Of a stretch of DNA of 64,000 bases, positions 1 to 9,565 are shown piece by piece. Source of the DNA: Hydractinia symbiolongicarpus. Its lineage: Eukaryota; Cnidaria; Hydrozoa; Anthoathecata; Hydractiniidae. Each line of letters begins with the position of its first letter. Positions within the stretch are counted from its first letter, which is position 1. The notes under the pieces were generated by a model that did not search any database, was not told the origin of the DNA, and was given only the letters and a program-made list of their open reading frames with translations. The stretch lies in contig NC_079887.1 of the NCBI RefSeq assembly GCF_029227915.1, forward strand, positions 18,847,650 through 18,911,649. The letters run 5' to 3'. A program made the translations under genes and the position numbers.

Positions 1-937
1 GAAAGTGGAAAGATTAGACCAATATTAACCGGCGCAAGCACGTGGAACTACATGATTTACGTGTAAGGCTGTTATTAGGCATCAAAAGGCCATATTACAG
101 TAGTTAGAGGACCGTGCGCGTAGTTAGCGGTGTTATAAAGCCGTGACGCAACGGAAAACCACTTGGGACGTCGTAATCCATCGAGAGTGGATGGATTAGA
201 CCAATGGTAGCCTGCTCAGACACGTGGAACCACTTGATTTACGTGAAAGGCCTTTATTAGGCGTCAAAAGGCCATATTACGGCCTTTAGAGGTCACTTAG
301 CGTGGTTGACGGTGTTATAAAGCCAAGGGGCAATGGAAAGCCACTCCGACGTCGTAGACCATCAAGAGTGGAAGGATTAGAGCAATGGTAAGCTGCGCAG
401 GCACGTGGAGCAACGTGATTTACTTGTAAGGCCTTTGTTAGAAGTCAAAATGCCATATTACGGTCGTTCGAGGCTTGTTAGCGTAGTTGACGGTGTTATT
501 ACGCCATGGCGCAATGGAAAACAACTTGGAACGTCTTAGGCCATTGACAACAGAAGGATTAGAACAATGGTAACCTGCGCAGGCACGTGGAACCACTTGA
601 TTTACGTGAAAGGCCTTTATTAGGCTTCAAAAGGCCATATTACGGTCTTTAGAGGCCCGTGCGCGTTGCTGACGGTGTTTTAAAGCCATGGCGCAACAAA
701 AACTCACTTGGGACGTCGAAGTCCGTTGAGAGTGGAAGGATTAGACCAATGGTAACCTACGCAGGCGCGAGGAGCCACTTGATTTACGTGTAAGGCCTTT
801 ATTAGGCATCAAAATACCATATTACAGCGTTTAGAGGACCGTGTGCGTAGTTAACGAAGTTTTAAAGCCGTGACGCAACGGAAAACCACTTTGGACGTCG
901 TAGTCCATTGAGAGTGGAAGGGTTAGACCAATGGTAA

Positions 938-947
938 CCTGCGCAGG
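938..947. repeat. Example of the CCTGCGCAGG palindrome found in most monomers
   Basis: A 10-bp perfect palindrome immediately followed by the E-box palindrome CACGTG. With AAAGGCCTTT and GCCATGGC it makes the monomer unusually dense in short dyads. Common decayed forms are CCTACGCAGG, CCTGCACAGG and CCTCCGCAGG. Confidence 0.85.
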
Positions 948-2008
948 CACGTGGAACCACTTGATTTACGTGAAAGGCCTTTATTAGACGTCAAAAGGCC
1001 GTATTACGGCTTTTAGAGGGTTCTTAGCGTAGTTGACGGTGTTATAAAGTCATGGCGCAATTGAAAACGGCTTCGGACGTCGAGTCCATTGAGAGTAGGG
1101 ACTTTATTAGGCGTCAAAATGCCATATTACAGCGTTTGGAGGCCCGTGCGCGTATTTGACGGTGTCTTAGCTGTGACGCAACGAAAAACCACTTGGGACG
1201 TCGTAGTCCATTGAGAGTGGAAGGATTAGTCCAATGGTAACCTGCGCAGGCACGTGGAACCACTTGATTTACGTGAAAGACCTTTATTAGGCATCGAAAT
1301 GCCATATTACAGCGTTTAGAGGACCGTGCGCGTAGTTGACGGTGTTATAAAGCCGTGGCTTCGGACGTCGAGTCCATTGAGAGTGGAAGGATTAGACCAA
1401 TGGTAACCTGCGTAGGCACGTGGAACCACTTGACTTACGTGAAAGGCCTTTATTAGCCGTCAAAATGCCATATTACGGCCTTTAGAGGTCTCTAAGCGTG
1501 GTTGAGGGTGTTATAAAGCCATGGGGCAATGGAAAACGACTTGGAACATCTTAGGCCATTGACAACAGAAGGATTAGACCAATGGTAACCTGCGCAGGCA
1601 CGTGAAACCACGTGATTTACGTGTAAGGCCTTAACTAGGCGTCAAACTGCCACATTACCGTCTTTAAAGGCCCGTGCGCGTAGCTGACGGTGTTTTAAAG
1701 CCATGGTGCAACAGAAAATCACTTGGACGTCGAAGTCCATTGAGAGTGGAAAGATTAGACCAATATTAACCTGCGCAAGCACGTGGAACTACGTGATTTA
1801 CGTGTAAGGCTGTTATTAGGCATCAAAAGGCTATATTACAGTAGTTAGAGGACCGTGCGCGTAGTTAACGGTGTTATAAAGCCGTGACGCAACGGAAAAC
1901 CACTTGGGACGTCGTAATCCATCGAGAGTGGAAGGATTAGACCAATGGTAACCTGCGCAGGCACGTGGAACCACTTGATTTACGTGAAAGGCCTTTATTA
2001 GACGTCAA

Positions 2009-2027
2009 AAGGCCGTATTACGGCCTT
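2009..2027. repeat. Example of perfect 19-bp dyad within a monomer
   Basis: AAGGCCGTATTACGGCCTT is a perfect inverted repeat around a central T, extended by one more A/T pair on each side. It recurs in the monomer type with AGACGTCAAAAGG (also near 3383, 6550 and, in reverse orientation, near 10171, 11188, 12205 and 13222). In most other monomers one arm is degraded to GGCCATATTACGGCC. Confidence 0.85.
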
Positions 2028-3509
2028 TAGAGGGTTCTTAGCGTAGTTGACGGTGTTATAAAGTCATGGCGCCATGGAAAACGGCTTCGGACGTCGAGTC
2101 CATTGAGAGTAGGGCTTTTATTAGGCGTCAAAATGCCATATTACAGCGTTTGGAGGCCCGTGCGCGTATTTGACGGTGTCTTCAAGCTGTGACGCAACGA
2201 AAAACCACTTGGGACGTCGTAGTCCATTGAGAGTGGAAGGATTAGACCAATGGTAACCTACGCAGGCACGAGGAGCCACTTGATTTACGTGTAAGGCCTT
2301 TATTAGGCATCAAAATACCATATTACAACGTTTAGAGGACCGTGTGCGTAGTTGACAGTGTTTTAAAGCCGTGACGCAACGGAAAACTACTTGGGACGTC
2401 GTAGTCCATTGAGAGTGGAAGCATTAGACCAATGGTAACCTGCGCAGACACGAGGAACCACTTGATTTACGTGAAAGGCCTTTATTAGGCGTCAAAAGGC
2501 CATATTACGGCCTTTAGAGGTCTCTTAGCGTGGTTGACGGTGTTATAAAGCCAAGGGGCAATGGAAAGCCACTCCGACCTCGTAGACCATTAAGAGTGGA
2601 AGGATTAGAGTAATGGTAACCTGCGCAGGCACGTGGAGCAACGTAATTTACGTGTAAGGCCTTTGTTAGAAGTCAAAAGGCCATATTACGGTCGTTCGAG
2701 GCTTGTGAGCGTAGTTGACGGTGTTATTACGCCATGGCGCAATGGAAAACAACTTGGAATGTCTTAGGCCATTGACAACAGAAGGATTAGACCAATGGTA
2801 AGCTGCGCAGGCACGTGGAACCACGTGATTTACGTGTAAGGCCTTAATTAGGCGTCAAAATGCCACATTACCGTCTTTAGAGGACCGTGCGCGTAGCTGA
2901 CGGTGTTTTAAAGCCATGGCGCAACAGAAAATCACTTGGGACGTCTAAGTCTATTGAGTGTGGAAAGATTAGACCAATATTAACCTGCGCAAGCACGTGG
3001 AACTACGTGACTTACGTGTAATGCTTTTATTAGGCATCAGAAGGCCATAATACAGTGTTGAGAGGCCCGTGCGCGTAGTTGACAGTGTTTTAAAGCCGTG
3101 ACGCAACGGAAAACTACTTGGGACGTCGTAGTCCATTGAGAGTGGAAGCATTAGACCAATGGTAACCTGCGCAGGCACGTGGAACCACTTGATTTACGTG
3201 AAAGGACTTTATTAGGCATCGAAATGCCATATTACAGCGTTTAGAGGACCGTGCGCGTAGTTGACGGTGTTATAAAGCCGTGACTTCGGACGTCGAGTCC
3301 ATTGAGAGTGGAAGGATTAGACCAATGGTAACCTACGCAGGCGCGTGGAGCCACTTGATTTACGTGTAAGGCCTTTATTAGACGTCAAAAGGCCGTATTA
3401 CGGCCTTTAGAGGGTTCTTAGCGTAGTTGACGGTGTTAAAAAGTCATGGCGCAATGGAAAACGGCTTTGGACGTCGAGTCCATTGAGAGTAAGGCCTTTA
3501 TTAGGCGTC

Positions 3510-6387
3510 AAAATGCCATATTACAGCGTTTAGAGGACCGTGCGCGTAGTTGACGGTGTTATAAAGCCGTGACTTCGGACGTCGAGTCCATTGAGAGTGG
3601 AAGGATTAGACCAATGGTAACCTGCGTAGGCACGTGGAACCACTTGATTTACGTGAAAGGCCTTTATTAGGCGTCAAAATGCCATATTACGGCCTTTAGA
3701 GGTCTCTAAGCGTGGTTGAGGGTGTTATAAAGCCATGGGGCAATGGAAAACGACTTGGAACATCTTAGGCCATTGACAACAGAAGGATTAGACCAATGGT
3801 AACCTGCGCAGGCACGTGAAACCACGTGATTTACGTGAAAGGCCTGTATTAGGCGTCAAAAGGCCATATTACGGTCTTTAGAGGCCCGTGCGCGTAGCTG
3901 ACGGTGTTTTAAATCCATGGCGCAACAAAAAATCACTTGGGACGTCGAAGTCCGTTGAGAGTGGAAGGATTAGACCAATGGTAACCTACGCAGGCACGAG
4001 GAGCCACTTGATTTACGTGTAAGGCCTTTATTAGGCATCAAAATACCATATTACAGCGTTTAGAGGACCGTGTGCGTAGTTGACAGTGTTTTAAAGCCGT
4101 GACACAACGGAAAACTACTTGGGACGTCGTAGTCCATTGAGAGTGGAAGCATTAGACCAATGGTAACCTGCGCAGACACGTGGAACCACTTGATTTACGT
4201 GAAAGGCCTTTATTAGGCGTCAAAAGGCCATATTACGGCCTTTAGAGGTCTCTTAGCGTGGTTGACGGTGTTATAAAGCCAAGGGGCAATGGAAAGCCAC
4301 TCCGACCTCGTAGACCATTAAGAGTGGAAGGATTAGAGTAATGGTAACCTGCGCAGGCACGTGGAGCAACGTAATTTACGTGTAAGGCCTTTGTTAGAAG
4401 TCAAAAGGCCATATTACGGTCGTTCGAGGCTTGTGAGCGTAGTTGACGGTGTTATTACGCCATGGCGCAATGGAAAACAACTTGGAATGTCTTAGGCCAT
4501 TGACAACAGAAGGATTAGACCAATGGTAAGCTGCGCAGGCACGTGGAACCACGTGATTTACGTGTAAGGCCTTAATTAGGCGTCAAAATGCCACATTACC
4601 GTCTTTAGAGGACCGTGCGCGTAGCTGACGGTGTTTTAAAGCCATGGCGCAACAGAAAATCACTTGGGACGTCTAAGTCTATTGAGTGTGGAAAGATTAG
4701 ACCAATATTAACCTGCGCAAGCACGTGGAACTACGTGACTTACGTGTAATGCTTTTATTAGGCATCAGAAGGCCATATTACAGTGTTTAGAGGCCCGTGC
4801 GCGTATTTGACGGTGTCTTCAAGCTGTGACGCAACGAAAAACCACTTGGGACGTCGTAGTCCATTGAGAGTGGAAGGATTAGTCCAATGGTAACCTGCGC
4901 AGGCACGTGGAACCACTTGATTTACGTGAAAGGACTTTATTAGGCATCGAAATGCCATATTACAGCGTTTAGAGGACCGTGCGCGTAGTTGACGGTGTTA
5001 TAAAGCCGTGACTTCGGATGTCGAGTCCATTGAGAGTGGAAGGATTAGACCAATGGTAACCTGCGTAGGCACGTGGAACCACTTGATTTACGTGAAAGGC
5101 CTTTATTAGGCGTCAAAATGCCATATTACGGCCTTTAGAGGTCTCTAAGCGTGGTTGAGGGTGTTATAAAGCCATGGGGCAATGGAAAACGACTTGGAAC
5201 ATCTTAGGCCATTGACAACAGAAGGATTAGAGCAATGGTAACCTGCGCAGGCACGTGAAACCACGTGATTTACGTGAAAGGCCTGTATTAGGCGTCAAAA
5301 GGCCATATTACGGTCTTTAGAGGCCCGTGCGCGTAGCTGACGGTGTTTTAAATCCATGGCGCAACAAAAAATCACTTGGGACGTCGAAGTCCGTTGAGAG
5401 TGGAAGGATTAGACCAATGGTAACCTACGCAGGCACGAGGAGCCACTTGATTTACGTGTAAGGCCTTTATTAGGCATCAAAATACCATATTACAGCGTTT
5501 AGAGGACCGTGTGCGTAGTTGACAGTGTTTTAAAGCCGTGACACAACGGAAAACTACTTGGGACGTCGTAGTCCATTGAGAGTGGAAGCATTAGACCAAT
5601 GGTAACCTGCGCAGACACGTGGAACCACTTGATTTACGTGAAAGGCCTTTATTAGGCGTCAAAAGGCCATATTACGGCCTTTAGAGGTCTCTTAGCGTGG
5701 TTGACGGTGTTATAAAGCCAAGGGGCAATGGAAAGCCACTCCGACCTCGTAGACCATTAACAGTGGAAGGATTAGAGTAATGGTAACCTGCGCAGGCACG
5801 TGGAGCAACGTAATTTACGTGTAAGGCCTTTGTTAGAAGTCAAAAGGCCATATTACGGTCGTTCGAGGCTTGTGAGCGTAGTTGACGGTGTTATTACGCC
5901 ATGGCGCAATGGAAAACAACTTGGAATGTCTTAGGCCATTGACAACAGAAGGATTAGACCAATGGTAAGCTGCGCAGGCACGTGGAACCACGTGATTTAC
6001 GTGTAAGGCCTTAATTAGGCGTCAAAATGCCACATTACCGTCTTTAGAGGACCGTGCGCGTAGCTGACGGTGTTTTAAAGCCATGGCGCAACAGAAAATC
6101 ACTTGGGACGTCTAAGTCTATTGAGTGTGGAAAGATTAGACCAATATTAACCTGCACAAGCACGTGGAACTACGTGACTTACGTGTAATGCTTTTATTAG
6201 GCATCAGAAGGCCATATTACAGTGTTTAGAGGCCCGTGCGCGTAGTTGACAGTGTTTTAAAGCCGTGACGCAACGGAAAACTACTTGGGACGTCGTAGTC
6301 CATTGAGAGTGGAAGCATTAGACCAATGGTAACCTGCGCAGGCACGTGGAACCACTTGATTTACGTGAAAGGACTTTATTAGGCATC
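3510..6387 (+). repeat. 1,439-bp (8-monomer) higher-order repeat, two tandem copies
   Basis: Position 3510 onward matches 4949 onward at an offset of 1,439 bp. For example, the rare ACGTCTAAGTCTATTGAG block sits at 4669 and 6108. The unit equals eight 182-bp monomers, one shortened by about 15 bp. Copy 1 is about 3510-4948 and copy 2 about 4949-6387. In copy 2 the stretch of about 6238-6340 carries a different monomer type from its counterpart at 4799-4900, while similarity resumes afterward; this looks like a local replacement by gene conversion. The unit then begins a third, diverged pass up to the inversion. An older copy of the ACGTCTAAG block at 2941 gives a 3,167-bp relation between 2941 and 6108. 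Confidence 0.8.
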
Positions 6388-7130
6388 GAAATGCCATATT
6401 ACAGTGTTTAGAGGACCGTGCGCGTAGTTGACGGTGTTATAAAGCCGTGACTTCGGACGTCGAGTCCATTGAGAGTGGAAGGATTAGACCAATGGTAACC
6501 TACGCAGGCGCGTGGAGCCACTTGATTTACGTGTAAGGCCTTTATTAGACGTCAAAAGGCCGTATTACGGCCTTTAGAGGGTTCTTAGCGTAGTTGACGG
6601 TGTTAAAAAGTCATGGCGCAATGGAAAACGGCTTTGGACGTCGAGTCCATTGAGAGTAAGGCCTTTATTAGGCGTCAAAATGCCATATTACAGCGTTTGG
6701 AGGCCCGTGCGCGTATTTGACGGTGTCTTCAAGCTGTGACGCAACGAAAAACCACTTGGGACGTCGTAGTCCATTGAGAGTGGAAGGATTAGTCCAATGG
6801 TAACCTGCGCAGGCACGTGGAACCACTTGATTTACGTGAAAGGACTTTATTAGGCAACGAAATGCCATATTACAGCGTTTAGAGGACCGTGCGCGTAGTT
6901 GACGGTGTTATAAAGCCGTGACTTCGGACGTCGAGTCCATTGAGAGTGGAAGGATTAGACCAATTGTAACCTGCGTAGGCACGTGGAACCACTTGATTTA
7001 CGTGAAAGGCCTTTATTAGGCGTCAAAATGCCATATTACGGCCTTTAGAGGTCTCTAAGCGTGGTTGAGGGTGTTATAAAGCCATGGGGCAATGGAAAAC
7101 GACTTGGAACATCTTAGGCCATTGACAACA

Positions 7131-7174
7131 GAAGGATTAGACCAATGCGTAGGTTACCATTGGTCTAATCCTTC
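7131..7174. other. Head-to-head inversion junction (16-bp arms, 12-bp spacer)
   Basis: GAAGGATTAGACCAAT at 7131-7146 is the exact reverse complement of 7159-7174, with the 12-bp spacer GCGTAGGTTACC between. All monomers to the left are in + orientation and all to about 28.26 kb on the right are in - orientation. Beyond the 16-bp arms the first flanking monomers are of different types, so the palindrome is imperfect immediately outside the core. Confidence 0.93.
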
Positions 7175-7458
7175 CACTCTCAACGGACTTCGACGTCCCA
7201 AGTGATTTTTTGTTGCGCCATGGATTTAAAACACCGTCAGCTACGCGCACGGGCCTCTAAAGACCGTAATATGGCCTTTTGACGCCTAATAAAGGCCTTT
7301 CACGTAAATCACGTGGTTTCACGTGCCTGCGCAGGTTACCATTGGTCTAATCCTTCCACTCTCGATGAATTACGACGTCCCAAGTGATTTTCCGTTGCGT
7401 CACGGCTTTAAAACACCGTTAACTACGCACACGGTCCTCTAACTACTGTAATATGGCC
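7147..7458 (-). repeat. Satellite between inversion and LINE
   Basis: About 1.7 monomers in - orientation. The first resembles block A monomers near 5336-5420 (same TTAAATCCATGG and CAACAAAAAATCAC variants, read in reverse). It stops abruptly after GTAATATGGCC, where LINE sequence begins. Confidence 0.92.
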
Positions 7459-8650
7459 ATGGTTTTACTGTTTTCCAGAATAACCTATTGTCAGTTATAT
7501 TTTTAACATTAAGGTTGTTGAAGAATTTGTATTTACTTTTTCTTATTAGTGAAACACAAAAATTCCTTTGTTTATTGTATGCTAATTTACTCTCTGGAGT
7601 TTTATCCTTCCTATGCTTATTTAAAAGTTTTGATCTCTTCATAATTGCCTTGTTTATTTCTTTACTCATAAAAGCTGCCTGATTATGACGTACATACCTT
7701 TTCTTTCGAGGAGCATGATTATCTAAGATGCTTAAAACACTGTTTTTGAAATTTTCAAACATTTTAAAATCATCGAGATTTTTGTCATCATTTAGAGCAC
7801 CCATTATATCATGGCGGAAATTTACATTATTGAAATTCCGATATGCTCTATAATTTATAATTTTTGGTTTTCGTTTAGCAAAGTTGGCTTTTAAAACAGT
7901 CATTGTCAATTTATGAAAATCAGACAAGCCTGTTTCAATAGCCCTGGAGTGACAAAAAGATCTTGGGTGGTTTGTTAAGATGAGATCTATGTTTGTAGGG
8001 TTATCTATGCTTTTGAAGCATGTAGGCTCTTTTATTAAAGAGTTAAGTTTATATGTTGTTAAAAATTCATTTACATGTAGATTGCTAATTTCAGCGTTAA
8101 AATCACCCAGTATTACATAGTTCTCATATTTGCAGGAAAACGAATCAATGTTTTTACTTATGTGGTTTAAGTTTTGAGCAATAAGATTAGTTTTTGGGTT
8201 ATATAAACACACAACTAACCATTTTTTGCTTCTTAAATTTAGTTCAATATAAAAAATTTCAAGCTCACTACTTTCACATTTGGGTTTTAAAAGTTTTGAG
8301 GGAATATCATTTCGTACATAGAGAATCATTCCTCCCCCATTGCCATTTCTGTCGAAACGGTATGCATTATAGCCTTGAATCAAAAACTGATTAGTAGGAA
8401 ATGATTCATTTAATTTTGTCTCTGAAATTAAAAAGAGATCAAGGTTTCTATTAACTTGATCAATAAGAGGCTCAAACTTATTTCGTAGTGAATTGATATT
8501 AACATGCCCAAAAATTAGTCTATTTATGTTTTGTGATCTCAAATTGTCAAGAATCTTTTTTGCATTCTCGTAATTGTTTTTACCCAAGATATTTTCCACA
8601 CTGCAGTTTACTGGTAGTTCAACATTGTCTTTTGCAGAATATTCCTGACA
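7439..8650 (-). pseudogene. LINE ORF2 fragment: apurinic-type endonuclease domain, RT missing
   Basis: An uninterrupted frame of about 397 codons up to the satellite junction at 7459; the last residues (PYYSS and stop) are satellite. Numbering from a GTG at 8597-8599, endonuclease/exonuclease/phosphatase-fold motifs appear in order: HVNINSLRNK (about 32-41), the catalytic-type ISETKL (E60), YRFDRNGNGGG (80-90), LYNP (132-135), LGDFN (D166, N168), NPTNIDLILTN (200-210) and LSDFH (D227, H229). This enzyme nicks target DNA to prime reverse transcription. Residues about 297-380 are a basic linker ending in NRLFWKTVKP, typical of the stretch before reverse transcriptase, which is absent. The GTG is not a credible eukaryotic start: the first ATG in frame is residue 91, inside the domain, and the frame stays open upstream to a TGA at 8651-8653. 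The reading frame has no frameshift, so it is young or little decayed, but it cannot be a complete element. Confidence 0.88.
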
Positions 8651-8835
8651 TCAATTTCGAGATTTCATTTTTCTAATAAAATTTACAGCTAATTTCCCTG
8701 CCCCCAACCCACTCAAATGTAACCCTTTTTTCCCAAGACATTCAGATGAAATATTGTCATTATCAATAACATTCAGAGACAGTTCTTTTAAATGCCTATT
8801 CAAATGGCTTACCGTTACTGCGGCTTTTGCATTAA
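7459..8835 (-). mobile_element. Non-LTR retrotransposon (LINE, CR1/L2-like) internal fragment
   Basis: A 1,377-bp A+T-rich island with no similarity to the satellite. Read on the minus strand it encodes the tail of an SGNH/esterase-like segment, an in-frame stop, then an apurinic endonuclease domain and the linker that normally precedes reverse transcriptase. It ends just after the FWKTVKP motif, so reverse transcriptase, 3' UTR and tail are all missing, as are the 5' end and most of the esterase. No target-site duplication is visible. Comparing monomer phase on the two sides, about 83 bp of satellite (modulo 182) is missing at the insertion. LINE insertions are usually 5'-truncated with the 3' end kept, so loss of the 3' side suggests a moved or trimmed piece rather than a simple insertion. 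The CR1/L2 assignment rests on the esterase-plus-endonuclease layout and motif style. Confidence 0.9.
8654..8833 (-). pseudogene. LINE esterase-like (SGNH-type) C-terminal tail
   Basis: Sixty codons in the same frame as the endonuclease, ending at TGA (8651-8653). The peptide includes NRHLKELS, DNDNIS and CLGKKGLHLSGLGAGKLAVN. The GLHLxxxGxxKLAxNF pattern is characteristic, as I recall it, of the end of the esterase-like domain in the first protein of CR1/L2-type LINEs, where the histidine is part of the hydrolase active site. The N-terminal part is cut off by the satellite junction at 8835/8836. The TGA may be the true end of this protein, or a CGA-to-TGA mutation in a once continuous frame, since no ATG separates it from the endonuclease. 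Family assignment is from motif memory and moderate. Confidence 0.6.
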
Positions 8836-9565
8836 TGTCAATGGCCTAATACGATCCAAGTTGTTTTCCATTGCGCCATGGCGTAATAACACCGTCAACT
8901 ACGCTAACAAGCCTCGAACGACCGTAATATGGCCTTTTGACTTCTAACAAAGGCCTTACACGTAAATTACGTTGCTCCACGTACCTGCGCAGGTTACCAT
9001 TACTCTAATCCTTCCACTCTTAATGGTCTACGACGTCCGAAGTGGCTTTCCATTGCCCATTGCCCATTCCATTCCACTCTCAACGGACTTCGACGTCCCA
9101 AGTGATTTTTTGTTGCGCCATGGCTTTAAAACACCGTCAGCTACGCGCACGGGCCTCTAAAGACCGTAATATGGCCTTTTGACGCCTAATAAAGGCCTTT
9201 CACGTAAATCAAGTGGTTCCAAGTGCCTGCGCAGGTTACCATTGGTCTAATCCTTCTGTTGTCAATGGCCTAAGACGTTCCAAGTTGTTTTCCATTGCGC
9301 CATGGCGTAATAACACCGTCAACTACGCGCACGGTCCTCTAACTACTGTAATATGGCCTTTTGATGCCTAATAACAGCCTTACACGTAAATCACGTAGTT
9401 CCACGTGCTTGCACAGGTTAATATTGGTCTAATCTTTCCACTCTCAATGGACTTCGACGTCCAAGTGATTTTCTGTTGCACCATGGCTTTAAAACACCGT
9501 CAGCTACGCGCACGGGCCTCTAAAGACGGTAATGTGGCAGTTTGACGCCTAGTTAAGGCCTTACA
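8836..9565 (-). repeat. Satellite flank right of LINE, with out-of-register junction
   Basis: About four monomers in - orientation. The first resembles the monomer at about 21590-21700 (shared AATACGATCCAAGTTG variant). At about 9050-9074 the array jumps from CTTTCCATTGCCC to CCATTCCACTCTCAACGG through a short slipped run (CATTGCCCATTGCCCATTCC), skipping about 110 bp of the expected monomer. No gene. Confidence 0.93.

Larger units (their letters stand above)
1..7146 (+). repeat. 182-bp satellite array, block A (+ orientation)
   Basis: Head-to-tail monomers whose GGATTAG anchor recurs at 193, 374, 556, 738 and 920, giving a period of 181-182 bp. Each monomer carries recognisable blocks in order: GGATTAGACCAATGGTAACC, CCTGCGCAGG, an E-box CACGTG, a TTTACGTG block, AAAGGCCTTT, CCATATTAC, a variable block (for example AGCGTTTAGAGG or GGTCGTTCGAGG), a GACGGTGTT block and GGACGTCG. 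Several monomer types alternate. Two types carry diagnostic deletions: about 15 bp before CTTCGGACGTCGAG (about 1355, 3282, 3557, 4996, 6435, 6907) and about 58-61 bp after CCATTGAGAGT (about 1091, 2105, 3483, 6651). No gene is supported; small open frames are incidental. A segment starting at 10 recurs at 1751 (offset 1,741 bp). Confidence 0.97.

Noticed and set aside
1-182. Shorter internal period within the 182-bp monomer
   Set aside because: AAAGGCCTTT and GGCCTTTAGAGG look alike, but no consistent sub-repeat could be extended through the monomer.
470-485. tRNA B-box-like GTTCGAGGC in one monomer type
   Set aside because: Only a partial match to the B-box, with no A-box at proper spacing and no cloverleaf; it does not support a tRNA or SINE origin.
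7131-7174. Fold-back read or assembly artefact as the sole explanation of the first inversion
   Set aside because: An artefact would give arms identical from the junction outward. Here the arms diverge at once, differ by monomer indels and a LINE, and orientation stays switched for 21 kb. Not fully excluded without reads.
7488-8394. Plus-strand open frames inside the LINE (7488-7682, 8194-8394)
   Set aside because: They are antisense to the endonuclease frame, which has recognisable motifs; these have none.
8597-8599. GTG as the start of the endonuclease protein
   Set aside because: GTG is not a normal eukaryotic start, and the frame stays open for 17 more codons upstream.
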